From NCBI RefSeq assembly GCF_004217495.1, contig NZ_SHLC01000001.1, positions 1,364,001 through 1,428,000 on the forward strand: a DNA stretch of 64,000 nucleotides, in the 5' to 3' direction. Below, piece by piece: positions 27,586-36,390 of the stretch. Below the pieces are notes generated by a model. That model did not search any database. It was given only the letters and a program-made list of their open reading frames with translations, and was not told the DNA's origin. Source of the DNA: Microterricola gilva (GTDB lineage: Bacteria; Actinomycetota; Actinomycetes; Actinomycetales; Microbacteriaceae). The position numbers and the translations under genes were made by a program. How positions within the stretch are numbered: the first letter of the stretch is position 1; each line of letters starts with the position of its first letter.

Positions 27586-28239
27586 ATGTGCGCGAGCTAC
27601 GGACTTGAGACAACGCCGGACGAACTGGATGAGCACTTTGCCTTCGATGAGCGCGGCCGCAACGCGGCGGTCGTCGAGTGGCTGGCCGCGAACGCGACGG
27701 AGGTGGTGAAACCGACCGGGCCGAGGGCCCTCAACCTCAACCCGCTGGTGCGGGAGCGGGTCATCGGCGGCGAATCCGTGCGGCAGCTCGACCTGGCGTG
27801 GTGGCAGATGTGGATCGGCGGACAGCGCCCCAAGTTCTCGACGATCAACGCCCGCAGCGAGAACCTCCTGAAGGGGGCCTGGGCCGGACCGACGATGTCG
27901 CGCCGCGCTCTCGTGCCCGTCACGCACTATTTCGAGAAGGGCCGCCGTTTCGACCTCGGGGGAGAGCTGTTCAGCCTCGCCGCGATCTACACGATCAACC
28001 GGACCGATGCCGCTCCGACGCCCGACGGTTGGCTCCCCACATACGCGATCGTCACGAGGCCGGCTGCAAGCCACGTCGAGGAGGTCCACGACAGGATGCC
28101 GCTGATCATTGCACCCGAGTTGTACTCCGACTGGCTGGCTCCGGAGCTCGCCGGTGACCGCACCCTGGTGGATGCCGCACTGGCGGCATCCGATGGGCCG
28201 TCGCAGCTGGTGCAGATGCACGACCCCGACGGCAGCTGA
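27586..28239 (+). CDS. SOS response-associated peptidase (SRAP; YedK/HMCES family)
   Basis: 217 residues. The family crosslinks to abasic sites in single-stranded DNA through Cys2, protecting them from cleavage. Cys2 follows the initiator Met (MCASYGLETT). The core includes KFSTINARSENLL (Asn and Arg near the crosslink site), HYFEKGRRFDL (Glu) and EVHDRMPLIIAPE with the conserved HxRMP His. It stands alone; no LexA-type box (CGAAC-n4-GTTCG) is seen just upstream. Confidence 0.92.
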   Translation: MCASYGLETTPDELDEHFAFDERGRNAAVVEWLAANATEVVKPTGPRALNLNPLVRERVIGGESVRQLDLAWWQMWIGGQRPKFSTINARSENLLKGAWAGPTMSRRALVPVTHYFEKGRRFDLGGELFSLAAIYTINRTDAAPTPDGWLPTYAIVTRPAASHVEEVHDRMPLIIAPELYSDWLAPELAGDRTLVDAALAASDGPSQLVQMHDPDGS

Positions 28240-28323
28240 CGGCAGTACCTGGGGAAGTGCCCGCCCGGCGCGCCGCACCGCAATCCGCGGGTCGGCGAGC
28301 CGATACCCGCCATGATGTGCACT

Positions 28324-28785
28324 ATGAACCCACCTGCACGGAGGCTGGACCGCACCCTGCTCGTCATTCTCATCGCGATCGCCGCGCTGATCGTCATCGC
28401 GCTCATCATCGTGTTCACCCGCGGCGGGCCGACGGCACTCGACCCCGCCACCCCCGAGGGCGTCGTGCAGGGCTACTCGACCGCCGTGATCGACGGCGAC
28501 CATGACGCCGCGTTCGAATACCTCGCACCGGAACTGCGTGAGGAGTGCGCCGGCTTCGACCCCGTCTACACCGAGAACATGCGCGTTGTGCTGATTGAGG
28601 TCACGGAACACGGCGACTCGGCCGATGTCAGGGTGTCGCTCGTCACGAGCTACGAGGGTGGCCTCTTCGGTTCATCGTCCTCTGAGACGCAGGAGACCTT
28701 CGAGCTCGTCACGAGCGGCGGCGAGTGGGCGATCAGCACGGTGCCGTGGGCCCTTGCGATCTGCCCGGGATCGGCGGGCTTCTGA
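28324..28785 (+). CDS. Single-pass membrane protein of unknown function
   Basis: 153 residues: short basic N-terminus, one hydrophobic segment (about 11-35) and a C-terminal extracytoplasmic domain of about 115 residues (TPEGVVQGYSTAVIDGDHDAAFEYL) that resembles NTF2-like DUF4878-type folds in its start. I do not recognise a specific family with certainty. ATG 28324 is preferred to 28312 by position of the basic tail. The stop shares one base with the following start (TGATG), so the two proteins are probably made together. Confidence 0.7.
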   Translation: MNPPARRLDRTLLVILIAIAALIVIALIIVFTRGGPTALDPATPEGVVQGYSTAVIDGDHDAAFEYLAPELREECAGFDPVYTENMRVVLIEVTEHGDSADVRVSLVTSYEGGLFGSSSSETQETFELVTSGGEWAISTVPWALAICPGSAGF

Positions 28786-30425
28786 TGGCGAACACGGCAG
28801 GCTCGGCGCAACGGACGGTGCGTCGCGCGATTGTGTACACGCTGCTCTTCGTGCTCGTCACGGTTGCCGGCATCGGGATGTCCGGGCTCCTGGGCCGCGT
28901 TTTCGAAGCGGGATCAGCCATCGCGAGCGGCGGGAGCTCCGCCCTGGCCCAATCGCTCGCCTTCACGGTGATCGGCGCGCCGCTGGCCGCCCTCCTCTGG
29001 TGGTGGCTCTGGCGCCGGCTCGACGACGCCGAGGAGCGCTCCGCCCTGACCTGGGGTCTCTATGTGGCAGCCATGTACCTGGTGTCGCTCATCGTGTTCA
29101 CCGTGTCGACGGTGGATGCCGCACAGTCCATGATCCGCGGCAGCTGGGAGCCTGCGACGCTGGCGAGCGCCATCGTCTGGTTCGGCATCTGGCTGGCACA
29201 CCGCGCGATGTCGCGGAACGCCGACAGGGGGCCGTTGCGGCTCGCGACCGTGCCGGTGGTCCTCGGCGCCTTCTACGGGCTCGTGGCCGCGAGCAGCGGC
29301 GCCGTGAGCGCGTTCGGTGTCCTCCTCGACAACGCGATACGCGGGGTGAACGCCGTCGTCTTGGCCGGCGAGGGTGTGTTCGCCCCGCTGAGTCACGGGC
29401 TCCTGTGGTTGCTTGTCGGAGGCGTGATCTGGTGGCTGCACTGGGTGCACGGCGGTGCGGCGCGGGTCACGACGGGCCTCGCCTCCGTGATGCTGATCTG
29501 GGTGGCTGTGCTCGGCGGCAGCCTGCTCTCCCTGAGCGGTGTCGGCATCTCCCTGTTCGTGCTGTTGCGACTCGCCTTCGACCGCGGCGAGCCCATCGGC
29601 GTCGTGACCGACCCGCTCGGGGAGGCGATCGCGGCCGCGCTCGTCGGCGCGGTGGTCTGGCGCTACCACTGGCTGGTCACGCGGGAACGCTCTGCCGGCG
29701 TGCAGCGGGCGAGCAGCGTCGTGGTGTCTGGCGTCGGGATGGCCGCGACGGCATCCGGCATCGGTGTCATCATCAACGCTCTCCTGGCGACGCTGAGCAC
29801 CTCGCTCGCTGGTTCAGACTCGCGCACCCTGCTGCTCGGCGGTCTGAGCGCCTTCCTCGTTGGCGGCGTGGTCTGGTGGTTCACCTGGAAGCCCGTTGAA
29901 CCGGTATCCGCCGCCGAACAGCGCGACACCTCGCGCCGCGTCTACCTCGTCGCCATGTTCGGCCTCAGCGCCATCGTCGCGCTCATTGCGCTCCTGATCG
30001 TCGGCTACGGCGTGTTCGTCTTCGCGCTCGACTCCACGACGGGCACGAGCCTCATCGAGCAGGTGCGTGCCCCGCTCGGCCTGCTGATCGCGACGGCGGC
30101 GGTGTTCGGGTATCACTTCAGCGTCTGGCGGCGCGATCGGGCCGCCGTTGCGCTGGCCACACCCGTCCGTGTCCGCACGATCGGCGAGGTGATCCTGGTG
30201 ACGGATGCCGCATCGGCACCACAGCGGAAGCTGATCGAGGAGCTCACCGGCGCCAGCGTCACCACCTGGGTGCGCGCAGACGCGCCGGGGGAGTCGCCAG
30301 GCGCGGCATCGCCCGGTCTGGCTGAGGAACGCCTCAGCGAGGCGCTGAACGGCGTCACGGCCGCTCGGCTGCTCGTCATCACCGGGGCGGACGGAGCGGT
30401 GCAGCTCGTGCCCCTTGCCGAGTGA
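28785..30425 (+). CDS. DUF5671-type multi-pass membrane protein
   Basis: 546 residues with about 12 hydrophobic segments arranged as three or four repeats; each repeat ends in an Arg/Trp-rich turn such as LWWWLWRRLDDAEE, GGVIWWLHWVH, AVVWRYHWLVTRE and GGVVWWFTWKP. This repeat pattern is that of DUF5671 proteins. A soluble tail of about 110 residues (from TPVRVRTIGEVILV) is probably cytoplasmic. Function unknown. It ends just before a strong terminator. Confidence 0.7.
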   Translation: MANTAGSAQRTVRRAIVYTLLFVLVTVAGIGMSGLLGRVFEAGSAIASGGSSALAQSLAFTVIGAPLAALLWWWLWRRLDDAEERSALTWGLYVAAMYLVSLIVFTVSTVDAAQSMIRGSWEPATLASAIVWFGIWLAHRAMSRNADRGPLRLATVPVVLGAFYGLVAASSGAVSAFGVLLDNAIRGVNAVVLAGEGVFAPLSHGLLWLLVGGVIWWLHWVHGGAARVTTGLASVMLIWVAVLGGSLLSLSGVGISLFVLLRLAFDRGEPIGVVTDPLGEAIAAALVGAVVWRYHWLVTRERSAGVQRASSVVVSGVGMAATASGIGVIINALLATLSTSLAGSDSRTLLLGGLSAFLVGGVVWWFTWKPVEPVSAAEQRDTSRRVYLVAMFGLSAIVALIALLIVGYGVFVFALDSTTGTSLIEQVRAPLGLLIATAAVFGYHFSVWRRDRAAVALATPVRVRTIGEVILVTDAASAPQRKLIEELTGASVTTWVRADAPGESPGAASPGLAEERLSEALNGVTAARLLVITGADGAVQLVPLAE

Positions 30426-30445
30426 CGACGAGCCGACAACACGCA

Positions 30446-30472
30446 AAAACCCCCGGCTCAGCCGGGGGTTTT
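30446..30472. terminator. Intrinsic terminator (bidirectional)
   Basis: AAAACCCCCGGC-TCA-GCCGGGGGTTTT: 12-bp stem flanked by A and T runs, active in both directions: it ends the DUF5671 gene on the plus strand and tRNA-Val(CAC) on the minus strand. Confidence 0.92.
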
Positions 30473-30477
30473 GTCTG

Positions 30478-30550
30478 TGGGCGATACCGGACTCGAACCG
30501 ATGACCTCTTCCGTGTGAAGGAAGCGCGCTACCAACTGCGCCAATCGCCC
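30478..30550 (-). tRNA. tRNA-Val (anticodon CAC)
   Basis: Minus-strand cloverleaf of 73 nt. Acceptor GGGCGAT / ATCGCCC, D-arm with GTTGGTAGCGC, anticodon stem CTTCC/GGAAG with loop TTCACAC (CAC), T-loop TTCGAGT. Discriminator A; CCA not encoded. Confidence 0.95.
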
Positions 30551-30584
30551 ATTGCTTTCACCTGTGCGGTGATCGCGATTACCG

Positions 30585-30590
30585 ATACTA
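30585..30590 (-). promoter_or_regulatory. -10 hexamer of tRNA-Val(CAC)
   Basis: On the minus strand TAGTAT lies 35 nt before the tRNA 5' end. No convincing -35 is seen. Confidence 0.4.
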
Positions 30591-30693
30591 GCCGACCCGG
30601 GTGGCGCATTGCACATCGACAGCCGGCCACGGCGTTTCGGGGCGGATGACGCCGGTTCCGGACGGGGATCGAACACGCCCGGGTTTCGCCGGT

Positions 30694-30723
30694 TTGGTGA
30701 TCCAGAGATCCATCGGTTAGAGT
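30694..30723 (+). promoter_or_regulatory. Promoter of the Gly-Cys-Val tRNA cluster
   Basis: TTGGTG (30694-30699) and TAGAGT (30718-30723) with an 18-nt spacer, 33 nt before the first tRNA-Gly. Placement and hexamers fit a housekeeping sigma promoter. Confidence 0.55.
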
Positions 30724-30755
30724 TTTGGACGTCGCAGAAATGCGGTGAAAGAAAT

Positions 30756-30827
30756 GCGGATGTGGCGCAGTGGTAGCGCATCACCTTGCCAAGGTGAGGG
30801 TCGCGAGTTCGAATCTCGTCATCCGCT
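30756..30827 (+). tRNA. tRNA-Gly (anticodon GCC), copy 1
   Basis: 72 nt with acceptor GCGGATG / CATCCGC, anticodon loop TTGCCAA (GCC) between TCACC and GGTGA, T-loop TTCGAAT and discriminator T. CCA not encoded. Identical to copy 2 at 31144. Confidence 0.95.
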
Positions 30828-30879
30828 CGAGTGAAACCGAGCAAGCCAGTTTCGGTAACACAGGTGGGGAACCCACAAT

Positions 30880-30950
30880 GGTGGCGTGGCCGAGAGGCGA
30901 GGCAGCGGCCTGCAAAGCCGTCCACACGGGTTCGAATCCCGTCGCCACCT
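30880..30950 (+). tRNA. tRNA-Cys (anticodon GCA)
   Basis: 71 nt: acceptor GGTGGCG / CGCCACC, anticodon loop CTGCAAA (GCA), T-loop TTCGAAT, discriminator T. Second gene of the Gly-Cys-Val cluster. Confidence 0.94.
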
Positions 30951-30998
30951 CGTAGCACTCCACACTTGCAGTACACCCCCTAGTAACACCCCAGAAAT

Positions 30999-31070
30999 GG
31001 GCGATTGGCGCAGCGGTAGCGCGCTTCCCTGACACGGAAGAGGTCACTGGTTCGATCCCAGTATCGCCCA
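30999..31070 (+). tRNA. tRNA-Val (anticodon GAC)
   Basis: 72 nt: acceptor GGGCGAT / ATCGCCC, anticodon loop CTGACAC (GAC), T-loop TTCGATC, discriminator A; CCA follows directly and is encoded (31071-31073). Acceptor, D- and anticodon stems are nearly those of the minus-strand tRNA-Val(CAC), suggesting a common origin. Confidence 0.95.
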
Positions 31071-31076
31071 CCAAGT

Positions 31077-31102
31077 AAAACCCCCGGACTTCCGGGGGTT
31101 TT
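31077..31102 (+). terminator. Intrinsic terminator after tRNA-Val(GAC)
   Basis: AAAACCCCCGGA-CT-TCCGGGGGTTTT, then a further T: 12-bp stem and T-run, 4 nt after the encoded CCA. It should end the Gly-Cys-Val transcript before the second tRNA-Gly. Confidence 0.92.
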
Positions 31103-31143
31103 TGCTTGAAGCGTAGAGAGTAGGCTTTACGTAGCAACACAAT

Positions 31144-31215
31144 GCGGATGTGGCGCAGTGGTAGCGCATCACCTTGCCAAGGTGAGGGTCGCGAGTTCGA
31201 ATCTCGTCATCCGCT
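31144..31215 (+). tRNA. tRNA-Gly (anticodon GCC), copy 2
   Basis: All 72 bases are identical to copy 1 at 30756. It sits beyond the terminator at 31077-31102, so it needs its own promoter or read-through. The next hairpin ends it. Confidence 0.95.
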
Positions 31216-31226
31216 CAGAAATAGTG

Positions 31227-31256
31227 AAAGCCCGTCAGAGAGATCTGGCGGGCTTT
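31227..31256. terminator. Intrinsic terminator after second tRNA-Gly
   Basis: AAAGCCCG-T-CAGA-GAGA-TCTG-G-CGGGCTTT, a 13-bp stem with one G-U, followed by T. Its right part overlaps the stop codon and last codons of the convergent membrane-protein gene, so it probably ends both transcripts. Confidence 0.85.
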
Positions 31257-31573
31257 TCTGCGTCCTCTTCGCGCATCGAGATCACCACGAACTCGTAGAA
31301 CGTCGCCACGGTCTGCAGGCCGAGCAGCACGCTCGCGACCACGACGAACCAGGCGGCGAAGCCGTCGAGAGCGCGGCCGGTGTTCGCGCACCAGACGCAG
31401 AGACCGACCGTGGTGACAGACGCCGCGATCACGAGGATCGTCGCGTACAGGGCGACGGGCTTCGGCACCACGCGGATGCGTTGCCGCAGGCTGCGGGTGT
31501 GAATCGCAATGATGAGCAGGCCCACCGGAATGACCGACGCGAGCACTTTTGCGCCGTCGACGCTGATCTCCAT
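31235..31573 (-). CDS. Small membrane protein of unknown function
   Basis: 112 residues with three hydrophobic segments (about 8-26, 41-62 and 70-95) and a charged C-terminus EEDAEKPARSL. No family recognised. It lies between the tRNA cluster and thrS on the opposite strand and diverges from thrS. The C-terminal codons form part of a terminator hairpin, so the end of the protein is constrained by RNA structure. Confidence 0.65.
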   Translation of the reverse strand: MEISVDGAKVLASVIPVGLLIIAIHTRSLRQRIRVVPKPVALYATILVIAASVTTVGLCVWCANTGRALDGFAAWFVVVASVLLGLQTVATFYEFVVISMREEDAEKPARSL

Positions 31574-31635
31574 GGCGAAACGCTACCGACGGCCGGGACA
31601 GATGGCCACCGTCTCGGCACTAAAGTTGATGACGT

Positions 31636-31649
31636 CCGCGAATTCGCGG
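31636..31649. repeat. 14-bp palindrome in the thrS upstream region
   Basis: CCGCGAATTCGCGG is a perfect palindrome 26 nt before the thrS start, between likely promoter and ribosome site. It could be an operator or a leader stem; no T-box features are present in the 101-nt gap. Confidence 0.35.
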
Positions 31650-31674
31650 CACATCAATCAATTTTTGGGAGTGG

Positions 31675-33648
31675 ATGAAGGTGGCTGACGGCTTCGAGCT
31701 TTTCACCGACCGGTCCGTTGTCGCGATGCGCGTCAACGGTGAGCTGAAGGACCTCGCCACGCAGACTACGACCACCGACGTCGTCGAGCCGGTGACGATC
31801 GATTCTCCAGACGGCCTGAACATCCTGCGGCACTCGGCTGCCCACGTGCTCGCCCAGGCCGTGCAGACGATCAACCCGGAGGCCAAGCTGGGCATCGGCC
31901 CGCCCGTCACCGACGGTTTCTACTACGACTTCGACGTGGCCGAGCCATTCAGCATCGACGACTTCAAGGCGATCGAGAAGGCCATGAGCCGCATCATCCG
32001 CCAGGGTCAGCGTTTCGTGCGCCGTGTCGTGACCGACGATGAGGCGCGCGCGGAACTCGCCAATGAGCCGTACAAGCTCGAGCTCATCGGGCTCAAGGGC
32101 GGGGCGGATGCCGGCGCAGACAACGAGAACGTCGAGGTCGGTGGCGCCGAGCTCACGATCTACGACAACGTCGACCCGAAGACGGGGGAGACGATCTGGA
32201 GCGACCTCTGCCGCGGACCGCACCTGCCGAGCACCCGCCTGATCGGCGAGGGCCACTCGCTCATGCGCGTCGCCGCCGCCTACTGGCGCGGCTCGGAGAA
32301 GAACAAGCAGCTGCAGCGCATCTTCGGCACGGCCTGGCCGAGCAAGGACGAGCTGCGCGCGTACAAGGAGCGCCTCGAGGAGGCCGCCAAGCGCGACCAC
32401 CGCAAGCTCGGAGCAGAGCTCGACCTGTTCAGCTTCCCTGAGGAGCTCGGCAGCGGCCTGCCCGTCTTCCACCCCAAGGGCGGCATCATTCGCGCCGAGA
32501 TGGAGAACTACTCGCGCACCCGCCACGTTGAGGAGGGCTACTCCTTCGTCAACACCCCGCACATCACCAAGGGCAAGCTGTACGAGGTCTCCGGCCACCT
32601 GGACTGGTACCGCGACGGCATGTACCCCCCGATGCACATCGACGCCGAGATCGGCGAGGACGGCACCGTGCACCGCGAGGGCCAGGACTACTACCTGAAG
32701 CCCATGAACTGCCCGATGCACAACCTGATCTACCGCTCCAGCGCGCGCTCCTACCGTGACCTGCCGCTGCGCCTGTTCGAGTTCGGCAGCGTCTACCGCT
32801 ACGAGAAGTCCGGCAACGTGCACGGACTCACCCGGGTGCGGGGCATGACTCAGGACGACGCCCACATCTACACGACGCGCGAGAAGATGCGCGAGGAGCT
32901 CACCAACACGCTCAACTTCGTGCTCGGCCTGCTGAAGGACTACGGTCTGGACGACTTCTACCTCGAGCTCAGCACCAAGGACCCGGAGAAGTTCGTCGGA
33001 AGCGACGACGCCTGGGAAGAGGCGACGGCGACGCTGGCTGAGGTCGGCGCGGCATCCGGACTCGAACTCGTGCCAGACCCGGGCGGAGCCGCCTTCTACG
33101 GCCCCAAGATCTCGGTGCAGGCGCGCGACGCCATCGGCCGCACCTGGCAGATGTCGACGATCCAGCTCGACTTCAACCTGCCGGAGCGCTTCGAGCTCGA
33201 GTACACGGCGTCAGACGGCAGCCGTCAGCGGCCCGTCATGATCCACCGTGCGCTGTTCGGCTCGATCGAGCGCTTCTTCGGCGTGCTCACCGAGCACTAC
33301 GCCGGCGCGTTCCCGGTCTGGCTCTCGCCCGTGCAGGTCGTCGGCATCCCCGTCGCCGAGCAGTACGCCGAGTTCCTCGGCGACGTCATCGACCAGCTCA
33401 CGAAGGTCGGCGTGCGTGCAGAGCTCGACCTCTCCGACGAGCGCATGCAGAAGAAGATCCGCAACCACACCATGGCCAAGGTCCCCTTCCAGCTCATCGT
33501 CGGCGAGGAAGACCAGGCGAACGGCAGCGTCAGCTTCCGCTTCCGCGACGGCACGCAGGAGAACGGTGTTCCCGTTGCCGACGCCATCGCCCGCATTCGT
33601 GCGGCGATCGACAGCCGCGCCCAGGTCACGACGCAGGGCCAGATCTAA
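31675..33648 (+). CDS. thrS: Threonine--tRNA ligase
   Basis: 657-residue class II synthetase charging tRNA-Thr. An abbreviated N-terminal region leads into the editing domain with [12 protein letters not shown] (HxxxH) and later CRGPHLPS; the catalytic domain has [15 protein letters not shown] (zinc Cys), [12 protein letters not shown] (motif 2) and [20 protein letters not shown] (motif 3), then the anticodon-binding domain. GGGAG lies 5 nt before ATG 31675. It heads thrS-HIT-pdxS-pdxT, an order common in Microbacteriaceae. Confidence 0.96.
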   Translation: MKVADGFELFTDRSVVAMRVNGELKDLATQTTTTDVVEPVTIDSPDGLNILRHSAAHVLAQAVQTINPEAKLGIGPPVTDGFYYDFDVAEPFSIDDFKAIEKAMSRIIRQGQRFVRRVVTDDEARAELANEPYKLELIGLKGGADAGADNENVEVGGAELTIYDNVDPKTGETIWSDLCRGPHLPSTRLIGEGHSLMRVAAAYWRGSEKNKQLQRIFGTAWPSKDELRAYKERLEEAAKRDHRKLGAELDLFSFPEELGSGLPVFHPKGGIIRAEMENYSRTRHVEEGYSFVNTPHITKGKLYEVSGHLDWYRDGMYPPMHIDAEIGEDGTVHREGQDYYLKPMNCPMHNLIYRSSARSYRDLPLRLFEFGSVYRYEKSGNVHGLTRVRGMTQDDAHIYTTREKMREELTNTLNFVLGLLKDYGLDDFYLELSTKDPEKFVGSDDAWEEATATLAEVGAASGLELVPDPGGAAFYGPKISVQARDAIGRTWQMSTIQLDFNLPERFELEYTASDGSRQRPVMIHRALFGSIERFFGVLTEHYAGAFPVWLSPVQVVGIPVAEQYAEFLGDVIDQLTKVGVRAELDLSDERMQKKIRNHTMAKVPFQLIVGEEDQANGSVSFRFRDGTQENGVPVADAIARIRAAIDSRAQVTTQGQI

Positions 33649-33649
33649 C

Positions 33650-34243
33650 ATGACGGATGCAGGGCCAGAGGTGCCGAACGCCGAGGTGCCGGCCGAGGAC
33701 ATTCACGTCGAGAGTAGCGCGGATTTCGCCGCGGTTCCCGACGCGTTCCAGCGCCTCTGGACCCCGCACCGCATGGTGTACATCCAGGACGGGCAGCAGC
33801 CGCACAAGGACGACTGCCCGTTCTGCCTGGCCCCCTCGATGGATGACGAGAAGGCGCTGATCGTCGCGCGCGGCACGCACGCGTACGTTCTGCTCAACCT
33901 GTACCCGTACAACAGCGGGCACCTCCTGGTCTGCCCGTACCGTCACATCGCCACCTACGATCAGGCCACGCCGGAGGAGGTCGCCGAGATCGGCGAGCTC
34001 ACCCAGATCGCGATGCGCGTGCTCACTGAGGTCTCGCACTGCGACGGCTTCAACATCGGCATGAACCAGGGTCGAATCGCCGGCGCCGGCATCGCGGAGC
34101 ACCTGCACCAGCACATCGTTCCGCGCTGGGCGCTCGACGCGAACTTCTTCCCGATCATCGCCGGAACCAAGGCGCTGCCGCGCCTGCTCGGCGATGTGCG
34201 CAAGGAGATCGCCGATGGCTGGCCGGCCCCTCACACTTCGTAA
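33650..34243 (+). CDS. HIT domain protein (AP4A phosphorylase-like)
   Basis: 197 residues. The HIT triad is in HLHQHIVP (about 151-158), with the nucleophilic middle His. An earlier zinc-binding CPFC and the RMVYIQDG start are typical of the actinobacterial HIT branch related to diadenosine tetraphosphate phosphorylase. It cleaves nucleotide phosphoryl bonds; the true substrate is unknown. It begins 1 nt after the thrS stop. Confidence 0.9.
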   Translation: MTDAGPEVPNAEVPAEDIHVESSADFAAVPDAFQRLWTPHRMVYIQDGQQPHKDDCPFCLAPSMDDEKALIVARGTHAYVLLNLYPYNSGHLLVCPYRHIATYDQATPEEVAEIGELTQIAMRVLTEVSHCDGFNIGMNQGRIAGAGIAEHLHQHIVPRWALDANFFPIIAGTKALPRLLGDVRKEIADGWPAPHTS

Positions 34244-34287
34244 CCCACTGCGCAGACCCACCCTCACAGCCGAATAGGATTAACAGC

Positions 34288-35190
34288 ATGACTGAGAGCA
34301 CTTCTACCGAGCAGTTCGGTTCCAGCCGCGTCAAGCGCGGCCTCGCCGAGATGCTCAAGGGCGGCGTCATCATGGACGTCGTCACCGCAGAGCAGGCCCG
34401 TATCGCAGAGGATGCCGGCGCCGTAGCCGTCATGGCTCTCGAGCGCGTGCCGGCCGACATCCGTTCGCAGGGCGGCGTCGCTCGCATGAGCGACCCCGAC
34501 CTGATCGAGTCCATCAAGGCCGAGGTCTCGATCCCGGTCATGGCGAAGGCCCGCATCGGCCACTTCGTCGAGGCTCAGGTGCTGCAGGCACTTGAGGTCG
34601 ACTACATCGACGAGTCCGAGGTCCTGAGCCCGGCCGACTACGTCAACCACATCGACAAGTGGGGCTTCAACGTTCCCTTCGTCTGTGGCGCGACCAACCT
34701 GGGTGAGGCGCTCCGCCGCATCAACGAGGGTGCAGCGATGATCCGCTCCAAGGGCGAGGCCGGCACCGGCGACGTCTCAGAGGCGACCAAGCACATCCGC
34801 AAGATCAAGAGCGAGATCGCTCAGCTCAGCTCGATGAGCAAGGACGAGCTCTACGTCGCGGCCAAGGAGCTGCAGGCGCCGTACGCCCTCGTCGCCGAGA
34901 TCGCCGAGACCGGCAAGCTCCCCGTCGTGCTGTTCACCGCCGGTGGCGTCGCCACCCCCGCGGATGCCGCCATGATGATGCAGCTCGGTGCTGACGGCGT
35001 GTTCGTCGGCTCCGGCATCTTCAAGTCGGGCAACCCGGCGCAGCGCGCAGCGGCCGTCGTCAAGGCCGTCACGTTCTACGACGACCCCTCCGTCATCGCC
35101 GAGGTGTCGCGCGGACTCGGTGAGGCCATGGTCGGCATCAACGTCGCCGACCTGCCCGCACCGCACCGCCTCGCCGAGCGCGGCTGGTAG
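34288..35190 (+). CDS. pdxS: Pyridoxal 5'-phosphate synthase, lyase subunit
   Basis: 300-residue TIM-barrel subunit that builds PLP from ribose 5-phosphate, glyceraldehyde 3-phosphate and ammonia. MKGGVIMDV-type start ([16 protein letters not shown]), the catalytic Lys in [13 protein letters not shown] (about 83), the second Lys in [11 protein letters not shown] (about 154) and the phosphate loop [12 protein letters not shown] are all present. It is followed after 3 nt by the glutaminase pdxT; the two form a 24-mer complex. Confidence 0.97.
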   Translation: MTESTSTEQFGSSRVKRGLAEMLKGGVIMDVVTAEQARIAEDAGAVAVMALERVPADIRSQGGVARMSDPDLIESIKAEVSIPVMAKARIGHFVEAQVLQALEVDYIDESEVLSPADYVNHIDKWGFNVPFVCGATNLGEALRRINEGAAMIRSKGEAGTGDVSEATKHIRKIKSEIAQLSSMSKDELYVAAKELQAPYALVAEIAETGKLPVVLFTAGGVATPADAAMMMQLGADGVFVGSGIFKSGNPAQRAAAVVKAVTFYDDPSVIAEVSRGLGEAMVGINVADLPAPHRLAERGW

Positions 35191-35193
35191 CAC

Positions 35194-35787
35194 GTGACAG
35201 TTGGCGTTCTGGCCCTCCAGGGTGATTTCCGCGAACACGCGAATGTTCTGCGCACCCTGGGGGCCGACGTCACCCTCGTTCGACGCCCGGAGGAGCTGGC
35301 CGCCATTGACGGTCTGGTGATTCCGGGCGGCGAGTCGAGCGTGATGGACAAACTCGCGCGCACCTTCGGCCTCGCCGAGCCGTTGCGCGCCCGTATCCGC
35401 GGCGGTCTGCCCGTCTACGGCACCTGCGCTGGCCTGATCATGCTCGCCGATTCCGTGCTCGATGCGATCGCCGGCCAGGAGAGCCTGGGCGGCCTCGACG
35501 TCGTCGTGCGCAGGAACGCATTCGGCTCGCAGACGCAGTCGTTCGAGACCGATCTCGACATCCCGGAGCTCGGCGATGTGCCCGTGCACGCCGTCTTCAT
35601 CCGAGGCCCCGTCGTCGAATCCGTCGGCCGGAATGCGCGAGCACTCGCCACGCTCGCGGACGGCCGCGTCGTCGCCGTCGAGCAGGGCAATCTGCTCGGT
35701 ACCAGCTTCCACCCCGAGATCACGGGGGAGCACCGCTTCCACGAGTACTTCTTGGGCAAGGTGCGCGCGCGTACACTCGCTGCATGA
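35194..35787 (+). CDS. pdxT: Pyridoxal 5'-phosphate synthase, glutaminase subunit
   Basis: 197-residue class I glutaminase that supplies ammonia to PdxS. Catalytic Cys78 is in YGTCAGLIML; the His/Glu pair is in SFHPEITGEHRFHEYF near the C-terminus; VIPGGESSVM is the oxyanion-strand region. GTG start. Its stop overlaps the DUF1697 start (ATGA). Confidence 0.96.
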   Translation: MTVGVLALQGDFREHANVLRTLGADVTLVRRPEELAAIDGLVIPGGESSVMDKLARTFGLAEPLRARIRGGLPVYGTCAGLIMLADSVLDAIAGQESLGGLDVVVRRNAFGSQTQSFETDLDIPELGDVPVHAVFIRGPVVESVGRNARALATLADGRVVAVEQGNLLGTSFHPEITGEHRFHEYFLGKVRARTLAA

Positions 35788-36320
35788 CCCGATTCGTCGC
35801 GCTCCTCCGCGGGGTGAACGTCGGCGGCATCTCGATCAAGTCCGCCGATCTCGCCGAGCTATTCCGCACTCTGGGCTTCGAGAACGTGCGCACCGTTCTG
35901 GCCAGCGGCAATGTCGTCTTCGATGTGGCCGTCACTGCCACGGCGACGGATGACGCCGCGCTGAAGCTGCGCATCGAGACCGCACTCTCCGAGCGATTCG
36001 GCTACGACGCCTGGATCGTGCTCGAGCCGCTCAGCCGGGTGGAGAGCGTGATCGAACGCTTCCCGTTCGATGCGGGCAAGGAGGGCTGGCACCCCTATGT
36101 CTTGTTCAGCTCCGACGCCGCATCGCTGGCGGAGCTCATGGCCGCGGCCCCGACGCTCGACCCAGCGGACGAGATCGTCGTCGAGGGGGACGGCGTGCTC
36201 TACTGGCACTGCCGCCGCGCGGTCGGCGTCGACAGCGCATTCAGCAAGCTCACCGCGAAGGCACGCTTTCGCTCGTCAACCACCAACCGAAATCTGCGAA
36301 CGTTGATGAAGCTCGCCTGA
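35784..36320 (+). CDS. DUF1697 family protein
   Basis: 178 residues with the DUF1697 signature start RFVALLRGVNVGGISIKSADL and LASGNVVFDV, plus the C-terminal TTNRNLRTLMKL. Two alpha/beta repeats are expected. Function unknown; the 4-nt overlap with pdxT puts it in the PLP operon, but it is widespread elsewhere without that link. Confidence 0.9.
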   Translation: MTRFVALLRGVNVGGISIKSADLAELFRTLGFENVRTVLASGNVVFDVAVTATATDDAALKLRIETALSERFGYDAWIVLEPLSRVESVIERFPFDAGKEGWHPYVLFSSDAASLAELMAAAPTLDPADEIVVEGDGVLYWHCRRAVGVDSAFSKLTAKARFRSSTTNRNLRTLMKLA

Positions 36321-36390
36321 GTTATCGGGTGGGGGCGCAGTGCTGTTCTAGACTGTCAAGGCAGATTTCAGCGAGTAAAACAGGAGACTC

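Noticed and set aside
30664-30684. A tRNA T-arm-like string on the minus strand (GTTCGATCCCCG)
   Set aside because: No acceptor, anticodon or D-arm can be built around it; at most a remnant, and too short to support.
31574-31674. T-box riboswitch ahead of thrS
   Set aside because: The gap is only 101 nt, without a specifier loop, T-box sequence or terminator pair.
36321-36390. Search for an SOS box ahead of yebC-ruvCAB
   Set aside because: No CGAAC-n4-GTTCG pattern is present in the gap; damage control of ruvCAB here is not supported.
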